DNA of 5,676 bases, taken from assembly GCA_018266095.1 (NCBI GenBank), contig JAFEBC010000675.1, forward strand, positions 1 to 5,676. Direction: 5' to 3'. Position numbers and translations under genes: made by a program. A model generated the notes under the pieces. That model was given only the letters and a program-made list of their open reading frames with translations. It searched no databases and was not told the DNA's origin. This DNA is from Deltaproteobacteria bacterium. Its GTDB lineage: Bacteria; Myxococcota; Myxococcia; Myxococcales; 40CM-4-68-19. Positions 1 through 4,210 of the stretch are shown one piece after another. The first letter of the stretch is position 1; each line of letters opens with the position of its first letter.

Positions 1-1101
1 ATCCTTCATCGCGTGCAACAGCGTCACCAGCAGCCGGCACCCCGAGGCGCCGATCGGGTGACCCAGCACCACCGCGCCGCCGCGCACGTTCACCTTCGCC
101 GCGTCGAGGCCCAGGAGCTGGTTGTTCGCCATCGCCACCACCGCGAAGGCCTCGTTGATCTCCCAGAGGTCGATGTCGCTCGCCGACAGCTTGGCCTTCG
201 CCAGCGCGTTCTTGATCGCGTCCGCGGGCGCGATCGTGAACTCCACCGGATCGCGCGCCGCGTGGCCCCACGAGACGATGCGCCCGAGCACCGCGCGGCC
301 TTCCTTCTTGGCCCGCTCCTCGGTCATCAGCACCACCGCCGCCGCGCCGTCGTTGATGCTCGACGCGTTCGCCGCGGTGATCGTGCCGTCCTTCTTGAAC
401 GACGGCTTGAGGCCCGCGATCTTGTCGAGCTTGGCGTTCTTGGGCCCCTCGTCCTCGGACACGAGCACCGGGTCGCCCTTCTTCTGCGGCACGGGCACCG
501 GCACGATCTCGGCCTTGAACGCGCCCTCGGCCTGCGCGCGCTGCGCCCGCTTGGTGCTCTCGATCGAGTACTCGTCCTGGGCCGCGCGCGAGATGTTGAA
601 GTCCGTCGCGCACTTCTCGCCGCACATGCCCATGTGCATGTCGTTGTACGGGTCCCAGAGGCCGTCGTGGATCATCAGATCCTTGAACTCGACGTTGCCC
701 ATGCGCGCGCCGCCGCGAAGCTGCGGGCTGAAGTACGGCGCCAGGGACATCGACTCCATGCCGCCCGCGACCGCGACCTCGTGCTCGCCTAGCGCCAGGA
801 CGCGCGCCGCCTCGATGACCGCCTCGAGACCCGAGCCGCAGACCTTGTTCACCGTCACGCAAGGAGTGGTCTTCGGCAGGCCCGCGTAGAGGGCCGCCTG
901 ACGCGCCGGCGCCTGGCCGACACCGCCCTGCAGCACCTCGCCCATGAACACCTGGCCGACCTGGTCGCCCTTCACGCCCGCGCGCTCCAAGGCGGCGGCG
1001 ATGGCGATGGCACCCAGCCGGGGCGCGGGGATGGACGAGAGCCCGCCCTGGAAGGACCCGACGGGAGTGCGAGCTGCGCCTGTGATGACGACGTTGGCCA
1101 T
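1..1101 (-). CDS. Thiolase, acetyl-CoA acetyltransferase type (C-terminus beyond window)
   Basis: Predicted to catalyse reversible Claisen condensation of two acetyl-CoA to acetoacetyl-CoA in the cytoplasm, or the thiolytic reverse, feeding ketone-body, polyhydroxyalkanoate, isoprenoid or fatty-acid routes. The 367 visible residues are collinear with the thiolase family. The nucleophilic cysteine is Cys88 in VNKVCGSGLEAV, followed by GGMESMS at 113-119, NASSINDGAAA at 245-255, NEAFA at 316-320 and GHPIGASG at 347-354 with catalytic His348. The stretch HMGMCGEKCA near 156-165 and WEINEAFAVV resemble mitochondrial-type T2 acetoacetyl-CoA thiolases, so this subtype is favoured over long-chain 3-ketoacyl-CoA thiolase; substrate range cannot be fixed from sequence. 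Family members run to about 390-400 residues, so some 25-30 residues, including the second active-site cysteine, lie off the left edge. The start is ATG at 1101-1099, with a GGAGG ribosome binding site at 1112-1108 spaced 6 bases. It is divergent from the lipoprotein gene at 1212. Confidence 0.96.
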   Translation of the reverse strand, partial: MANVVITGAARTPVGSFQGGLSSIPAPRLGAIAIAAALERAGVKGDQVGQVFMGEVLQGGVGQAPARQAALYAGLPKTTPCVTVNKVCGSGLEAVIEAARVLALGEHEVAVAGGMESMSLAPYFSPQLRGGARMGNVEFKDLMIHDGLWDPYNDMHMGMCGEKCATDFNISRAAQDEYSIESTKRAQRAQAEGAFKAEIVPVPVPQKKGDPVLVSEDEGPKNAKLDKIAGLKPSFKKDGTITAANASSINDGAAAVVLMTEERAKKEGRAVLGRIVSWGHAARDPVEFTIAPADAIKNALAKAKLSASDIDLWEINEAFAVVAMANNQLLGLDAAKVNVRGGAVVLGHPIGASGCRLLVTLLHAMKD

Positions 1102-1125
1102 GTGGAACCTCCGAAGTTGCGGCGC

Positions 1126-1154
1126 AAGGAACACGCGCCGGGCGCGGGTGTCAA
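1126..1154 (-). promoter_or_regulatory. Candidate sigma70-like promoter of the thiolase gene
   Basis: On the minus strand a perfect -35 hexamer TTGACA lies at 1154-1149. Seventeen bases downstream is TTCCTT (1131-1126), a poor -10 match. It would give a leader of about 20 bases before the ATG at 1101, enough to hold the GGAGG ribosome binding site. The -35 is convincing and the -10 is not, so the promoter may depend on an activator or the hexamer may be chance. Confidence 0.4.
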
Positions 1155-1164
1155 GCAGTGGCAT

Positions 1165-1191
1165 CACGGGCGTTGACTTGAATCGCCCGTG
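1165..1191. repeat. Perfect 8-bp inverted repeat between divergent genes (operator-like)
   Basis: CACGGGCG at 1165-1172 is exactly complementary to CGCCCGTG at 1184-1191, with an 11-base spacer. It sits between the divergent thiolase and lipoprotein starts. The spacer contains TTGACT (1173-1178) on the plus strand, which could serve as a -35 for the lipoprotein gene with a very weak -10 (GATCGT, 1197-1202). Such a site could bind a dimeric repressor acting on one or both genes. No regulator gene is visible beside it, and the function is inference. Confidence 0.35.
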
Positions 1192-1204
1192 CACCCGATC
1201 GTCC

Positions 1205-1208
1205 AAGG
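1205..1208 (+). promoter_or_regulatory. Weak ribosome binding site that bears on the lipoprotein start
   Basis: AAGG lies 3 bases before the ATG at 1212 but 6 bases before the second ATG at 1215. Spacing therefore favours the second methionine, which would shorten the protein by one residue. The signal peptide is unaffected either way. Confidence 0.35.
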
Positions 1209-1211
1209 TCA

Positions 1212-2234
1212 ATGATGCGCGTCCTCGCTCTCTTGTGCACGTCGTTCGCCGCCGCGTGTGTCGGCGGGCCCGACGCGTGCTTCCGGCCGCCGTCCATCGT
1301 CGACACCTCGCGTGTCCTCGGCGTCCGCGCCGACCCGCCCGACCAGTTCGTGGACCTCGCCGGCACCTCCACGCCGCACATCCACGCCCGCGCCCTCTTC
1401 GCTGGCCAGGGCGATCGCACCCCGGTCCAGCTCGGCGGCTTCCTCTGCGCGCCCACCGACGACCTGCGCTGCCCCTCGGGCTCCTTCGTGGTCCCCAGCG
1501 GCACTCCCTCACTCACCGCAGAGGCCGAGACCGCCTTCGACGTGCCCTTGTCGCTCATCGCCGCCGCCCGCGACGCCGACCCGCTCGGCGGCTACGGCGG
1601 CATCCGCGTGCAGTACGACTCCATCGGCTACATCGGCCCGCGCCAGGTGCACGTGGCCAAGGTGCTGCTCTTCCAGACCGACCCCAGCGTGCGCCCGAAC
1701 GGCGCCATCGAGCTCGGCCCCATCGAGCTCTCCGACACCGGCGACCCCACGCAGTTCGGCTCACCGGGAAGCAGCACCAAGCTGCACGCGGGCGTCAGCA
1801 CCACCTACGACGTGCGCCCCCGCGTCCTGCCCGGCGCCGGCGCCACCGAGGCCGCCGAGGAGTACACGGTCACGGACCTGACCGGCCACGTCGTCACGCT
1901 GCGAGAGACCATCAGCTACTCGTTCTTCACCACGCAGGAATTGATCTTCGGCGACCTCGAGCGCATCGCCGGAAACCCGCGCCCCGTCTACGTCCCCGGC
2001 GCCGACGTCGCCGACGAGCCCGCGCCGGGCTCACCCGATCCCGCCAATGGCCTCGTGCGCCTCACCGCGCTGCAAGAGGCCGCGACGCACCTGTGGGTCG
2101 TGGCGCGAGACGGCCGCGGCGCGGTGGCCTGGAACTACGCGCAGCTCGAGGTGAACGACACGCGCGCGTGCGGGGACCGCTGTTCGAGCCTGCAGATCGT
2201 CTGCCTCGCGGACCAGAGCGACGTGGGGAATTGA
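1212..2234 (+). CDS. Predicted lipoprotein, myxobacterial type, function unknown
   Basis: A 340-residue predicted exported lipoprotein. Residues 1-15 form a short hydrophobic signal (MRVLALL then SFAAA) ending at Cys16. The lipobox AAAC is somewhat atypical because alanine rather than leucine sits at -3. The residue after the cysteine is Val, not Asp, so by the usual rule it would go to the outer membrane. The mature part opens with a cysteine-containing segment (Cys23) and VLGVRADPPDQFVD at 36-49. A Cys79/Cys87 pair follows, then a beta-rich middle, WVVARDGRGAVAWNYAQLEV at 295-314, and a tail with Cys320, Cys324 and Cys331. The VRADPP and WVV-RDGRG-W signatures recall a myxobacterial lipoprotein type, from memory rather than a search. 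No catalytic motif is evident. Its stop is 4 bases from the stop of the convergent gene at 2239; only a G4/C4 stem (2235-2247) lies there, too short to call a terminator. The ATG at 1215 is an equally good start. Confidence 0.85.
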   Translation: MMRVLALLCTSFAAACVGGPDACFRPPSIVDTSRVLGVRADPPDQFVDLAGTSTPHIHARALFAGQGDRTPVQLGGFLCAPTDDLRCPSGSFVVPSGTPSLTAEAETAFDVPLSLIAAARDADPLGGYGGIRVQYDSIGYIGPRQVHVAKVLLFQTDPSVRPNGAIELGPIELSDTGDPTQFGSPGSSTKLHAGVSTTYDVRPRVLPGAGATEAAEEYTVTDLTGHVVTLRETISYSFFTTQELIFGDLERIAGNPRPVYVPGADVADEPAPGSPDPANGLVRLTALQEAATHLWVVARDGRGAVAWNYAQLEVNDTRACGDRCSSLQIVCLADQSDVGN

Positions 2235-2238
2235 GGGG

Positions 2239-2967
2239 CTACTCCCCGAACTCCAGCGTCCCGAACTTGTCGATCGCGTGAAAGTCCCCGATCCGCGGCG
2301 GGCTCCACGCCTGCCCCTCGTTCGGTTGCCGCGGCCCCTGCATCAAGCGGTACAGATTCATCCGCCAGCGCTCCCCCTTCTGCGGCACCGGCCCCTTGAC
2401 GCCCGGCAGGCCCGCGAGCGGAATCGCCAGCTCCCCGCTCCAGCCCTTGTCCTGATCGCTGTCGTCATTGAGTGTCCCGTCCAGATGCACCGCGTGCCTG
2501 GTCCCGGAGGACCACGCGAGGTCCATCCCCTGCCGCCGCCCCGTGAAGCGCGCGTCGAACAGCGCGTTCGAGGGCGCCAATTCGATCTCCGCGTACGGCC
2601 CGAGCGGGTTCCCCGGAATCAGGAATATCTCCACCACATTCGACGTGTAGAGCTGCTCGTCGTCCTTCAGGAACGGCGTCGAGATGCGCGTGTCCTCCAT
2701 CTGGAACGCCACGTAGAGGTTCTGGTCGTCCCACAACAGGCGCGCCTCGGTCTGCGCGAAGCCCTTGCGGCCATCGAGCGAGCGAGTGAACGCAGGCGTC
2801 GGCGCCGCGCGATCCCAGTCGGGCGCGGCCAGGATCCCGTCGATGTTCATCGGCCCGCGCGCGCGGCGCGCGACGTACACGGGCAATCCCTGCGCATCCA
2901 GTTGCGGTCGCTCGCCGCACTGACACCCGGCGAGCGCCGCCAACCACAAACCGGCCCACAGTCGCAT
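2239..2967 (-). CDS. Lipoprotein with carbohydrate-binding family 9-like (CBM9/DOMON-like) domain
   Basis: A 242-residue predicted lipoprotein. Residues 1-14 form a signal peptide (MRLWAGLWLAALAG) with a canonical lipobox LAGC at Cys15; Gln follows, favouring the outer membrane. From about residue 41 to the end it follows the CBM9-like beta-sandwich pattern. NIDGILAAPDWDRA (41-54) is the typical domain entry, then ARLLWDDQNLYVAFQMED (75-92), KDDEQLY and NVVEIFLIP (101-118), YAEIELAPSNALFDARF (125-141) and GWSGELAIPLAGL (175-187). It ends with a conserved-looking WRMNLYRL and the C-terminal FGTLEFGE. The domain in characterised proteins binds glycan ends or serves as an accessory domain. No catalytic domain is attached here, so the ligand is unknown. 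ATG at 2967 places the signal peptide best. A GTG at 2985 would add six residues (MVDRPT) and cannot be excluded, since neither has a clear ribosome binding site. It lies 27 bases after the cysteine-rich gene, with a stem-loop over its start. Confidence 0.88.
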   Translation of the reverse strand: MRLWAGLWLAALAGCQCGERPQLDAQGLPVYVARRARGPMNIDGILAAPDWDRAAPTPAFTRSLDGRKGFAQTEARLLWDDQNLYVAFQMEDTRISTPFLKDDEQLYTSNVVEIFLIPGNPLGPYAEIELAPSNALFDARFTGRRQGMDLAWSSGTRHAVHLDGTLNDDSDQDKGWSGELAIPLAGLPGVKGPVPQKGERWRMNLYRLMQGPRQPNEGQAWSPPRIGDFHAIDKFGTLEFGE

Positions 2968-2978
2968 GGTGGGCCGGT
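2950..2978 (-). terminator. 10-bp stem-loop with the CBM9-like start codon in its loop
   Basis: ACCGGCCCAC on one strand (2950-2959) pairs perfectly with GTGGGCCGGT (2969-2978) around a 9-base loop (2960-2968) that contains the ATG at 2967-2965. On the minus strand it starts 16 bases after the stop of the cysteine-rich gene and is followed by a mildly T-rich run (TTTGTGGTT). It could attenuate transcription from the upstream gene, or act in the mRNA on access to the start codon. The T-run is poor for an intrinsic terminator, so the type is uncertain while the hairpin itself is plain. Confidence 0.45.
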
Positions 2979-2994
2979 CTACCACGCGCTGCGA

Positions 2995-3381
2995 CTACTT
3001 CGCGTACTTCTTGATGGTGTCGAGGTGACAGAAGGCCTTCATCGACATGTACATCGTGCCCTGCTGGTTGTTCTCCTTGTCGCACTTCGCGTTCGCGGCC
3101 TTGATGTTCGCGTTGTCGCGCGCGGTCAGGTGCGGCTTGGCGATCGCCTCGCACTTGGTGATGGCCTCGCCGACCGGCTGCAGGTCGCCCGACGAGCCCA
3201 TCGCGCACGCGTAGGCCAGCGCCGAGGCAGAGGTGCAGGTCTTCTGCGCCTTCACGGCCTTGGTGACGTTGTCGATGTAGGTCGCGGTGCCCATCTTGTA
3301 CGGGCACGACGCGGCGCCCGCCGAGAGGCTCACGAGAGCAGAGAACGCCAACGCAGAAACAGCCACAGTGAACTTCGTCAT
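2995..3381 (-). CDS. Small exported six-cysteine protein, function unknown
   Basis: A 128-residue protein that I do not recognise. Residues 1 to about 24 form a Sec signal peptide: Lys3, hydrophobic core TVAVSALAFSALVSL, and an AGAA cleavage region just before SCPYK. The mature part of about 104 residues is Lys/Ala-rich and predicted mainly helical. It has six cysteines, at 26, 49, 59, 77, 100 and 118, an even number suited to three disulfides in the periplasm or outside the cell. It ends in DTIKKYAK. There is no CXXCH haem motif, no CXXC redox motif and no lipobox. The longest open frame begins at 3447. ATG at 3381 is preferred because GGAG (3390-3387) stands 5 bases before it and the signal peptide begins there. 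The gene follows the membrane-protein gene by 153 bases and precedes the CBM9-like lipoprotein by 27, so cotranscription with the latter is plausible. Codon use is AAG-rich through its lysines but otherwise like the neighbours. Confidence 0.82.
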   Translation of the reverse strand: MTKFTVAVSALAFSALVSLSAGAASCPYKMGTATYIDNVTKAVKAQKTCTSASALAYACAMGSSGDLQPVGEAITKCEAIAKPHLTARDNANIKAANAKCDKENNQQGTMYMSMKAFCHLDTIKKYAK

Positions 3382-3386
3382 GTTTG

Positions 3387-3390
3387 CTCC
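3387..3390 (-). promoter_or_regulatory. Ribosome binding site fixing the start of the six-cysteine protein
   Basis: GGAG on the minus strand lies 5 bases upstream of the ATG at 3381-3379. This supports that start over the in-frame upstream one at 3447, which would add 22 residues and bury the signal peptide. Confidence 0.7.
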
Positions 3391-3440
3391 AGAGGCAGAA
3401 GGTTTCGGGACAAATGTCTCATTCGCAAACAGTGCAGCAT

Positions 3441-3454
3441 CCGACAACTGTCGG
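3441..3454. repeat. 14-bp palindrome upstream of the six-cysteine gene (operator-like)
   Basis: CCGACA and TGTCGG flank a 2-base centre, forming a compact dyad 60-73 bases before the ATG at 3381. If the TATGAT at 3468-3463 is the -10 element, the dyad lies at the transcription start, a common position for a repressor site. It could equally form a small 5'-leader hairpin, although a 2-base loop makes a DNA-binding site more likely. Confidence 0.4.
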
Positions 3455-3455
3455 T

Positions 3456-3473
3456 ACCCGCAATCATACGGGT
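3456..3473 (-). promoter_or_regulatory. Candidate -10 element framed by a 5-bp inverted repeat
   Basis: On the minus strand TATGAT (3468-3463) matches the -10 consensus at 5 of 6 positions. No good -35 lies 16-18 bases upstream. The hexamer sits in the 8-base interval between ACCCG (3456-3460) and CGGGT (3469-3473), an inverted repeat adjoining the palindrome at 3441-3454. The gap between the genes is visibly richer in A/T than the coding regions, as expected of a promoter. A start near 3456 would give a leader of about 75 bases. Confidence 0.35.
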
Positions 3474-3518
3474 CGTGGTTTCAAGGGGTTATGGAAAGCC
3501 CAGTTGTTGCGGCCACGT

Positions 3519-3535
3519 GGGGCGATCGTCGCCCC
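3519..3535 (-). terminator. Stem-loop overlapping the stop of the membrane-protein gene
   Basis: GGGGCGA (3519-3525) and TCGCCCC (3529-3535) pair as a perfect 7-bp stem with a 3-base loop. On the minus strand the stem begins with the last base of the TAG stop of the PH-like membrane protein. No T-tract follows, so it is not a canonical intrinsic terminator. It may still mark the 3' end of that transcript, for instance as a stabilising structure upstream of Rho-dependent termination. Confidence 0.4.
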
Positions 3536-3969
3536 TAGCGCTGCGCCGACAGGCCCGCCCGGTCGATGATCAAGGTGCACAGCCGCTGGTGGTCCTCGAG
3601 CAGGCTGTCGAAGCGGACCGGACCCTTGCGGGTGCGGATCTGATAGCTCGTGCCCAAGAGGCCCGGCAGCACGTCCACGCGCAAGATGTCGGCGAAGGCC
3701 ACCACGTGCTCGTCGATGAACGTCCGCACCGTCACGCTGCGCTCGCTGACCGTGACCGTGAGCCGCTCATAGAAGGCCGAGCACACCGTGAACAAGGCGA
3801 TGAAGAAGAACGCCGAGAACACCGCGCGCGGCGTGGCCCCGCTGCCGCCGGTGATGAGCGCCAGGAGCACCATGATCCACAGCGTGTCCGCGCCCAGCAC
3901 GATGGCCCGCAAGAGCGAGCGCGCGCGGAACGTCTCGGGCAAGATCTGCGCTGAGTCCGTTGCGGCCAT
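3535..3969 (-). CDS. Two-helix membrane protein with PH-like (bPH) C-terminal domain
   Basis: A predicted 144-residue inner-membrane protein of unknown role. After a polar N-terminus come two hydrophobic segments, about residues 22-40 (IVLGADTLWIMVLLALIT) and 48-66 (RAVFSAFFFIALFTVCSAF). A short polar turn, GGSGATP, joins them. From about residue 68 the chain YERLTVTVSERSVTV-RTFIDEHVVAFADILRVDV, then SYQIRTRKGPVRFDSLLEDHQRLCTLI, gives alternating beta strands and a final amphipathic helix. This is the pattern of bacterial PH-like domains attached to paired transmembrane helices; the assignment rests on pattern, not a search. ATG at 3969 is chosen over the in-frame start at 4128. A GGGGAGA ribosome binding site (3981-3975) precedes it, and a candidate promoter at 4052-4024 lies inside the longer frame; the 53 extra residues are Arg-rich and unstructured in appearance. 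It is divergent from the regulator at 4211. Confidence 0.75.
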   Translation of the reverse strand: MAATDSAQILPETFRARSLLRAIVLGADTLWIMVLLALITGGSGATPRAVFSAFFFIALFTVCSAFYERLTVTVSERSVTVRTFIDEHVVAFADILRVDVLPGLLGTSYQIRTRKGPVRFDSLLEDHQRLCTLIIDRAGLSAQR

Positions 3970-3974
3970 CCGTG

Positions 3975-3981
3975 TCTCCCC
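3975..3981 (-). promoter_or_regulatory. Ribosome binding site fixing the start of the PH-like membrane protein
   Basis: GGGGAGA on the minus strand, with its GGAG core 6 bases before the ATG at 3969-3967. It argues against the in-frame start at 4128 and gives a 144-residue product. Confidence 0.7.
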
Positions 3982-4023
3982 AGGGGTGCCCAGGCGGGAA
4001 GTGCGGTGCGCGTCTCTTGAACA

Positions 4024-4052
4024 ACGATAGTCGTCGACGGACCTTCGATCAA
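4024..4052 (-). promoter_or_regulatory. Candidate sigma70-like promoter of the PH-like membrane protein
   Basis: On the minus strand TTGATC (4052-4047) and TATCGT (4029-4024) are separated by 17 bases, each matching its consensus hexamer at 4 of 6 positions. Transcription would begin near 4017, leaving a leader of about 48 bases before the ATG at 3969. Confidence 0.45.
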
Positions 4053-4117
4053 ACAGAGGACGGGCGGCGCGGATCGTCGGCCACCGACGAGGGACATCCC
4101 GCGAGAGACTTCCCTCA

Positions 4118-4147
4118 TTGATTCTCACGCGTTGAGCCCGCTAGACT
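4118..4147 (+). promoter_or_regulatory. Candidate sigma70-like promoter of the receiver-PATAN gene
   Basis: TTGATT (4118-4123) and TAGACT (4142-4147) are 18 bases apart, each matching consensus at 4 of 6 positions. A start near 4154 would leave a leader of about 57 bases before the GTG at 4211. It is back to back with the minus-strand candidate at 4024-4052, about 65 bases away, so one bound regulator could affect both. Confidence 0.4.
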
Positions 4148-4210
4148 CTTGCCCTTGGGGACGCTCGGAGGCCGTTTCGTGCACGCGCAATCGACCACGA
4201 CGGGGCGTCA

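Noticed and set aside
13..889. Two overlapping plus-strand frames opposite the thiolase
   Set aside because: The minus strand carries an intact thiolase with all expected motifs, so these are shadows.
2235..2247. G4/C4 hairpin between the convergent stops as a bidirectional terminator
   Set aside because: Only 4 base pairs and no T-tract on either strand; too weak to call.
944..2281. Plus-strand open frame of 445 codons overlapping the thiolase and the lipoprotein gene
   Set aside because: It overlaps the divergent promoter gap and becomes an Arg/Pro/His-rich string; the 1212-2234 frame has a signal peptide and a balanced composition.
3382..3447. N-terminal extension of the six-cysteine protein back to 3447
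   Set aside because: It would place 22 polar residues before a well-formed signal peptide, and GGAG stands at proper spacing before the ATG at 3381.
3481..3518. Sigma54-type promoter upstream of the six-cysteine gene
   Set aside because: I looked for GG-N10-GC with the usual flanks on the minus strand and saw no acceptable match.
2278..3954. Plus-strand open frame of 558 codons, antisense to three minus-strand genes
   Set aside because: It is Arg/His/Val-rich with no recognisable domain and runs across three genes that have ribosome binding sites, signal peptides and family patterns. Long antisense frames are expected at this GC content.
3970..4128. N-terminal extension of the PH-like membrane protein back to an ATG at 4128
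   Set aside because: The extra 53 residues are Arg-rich without order, the candidate promoter lies within them, and a good ribosome binding site precedes the ATG at 3969.
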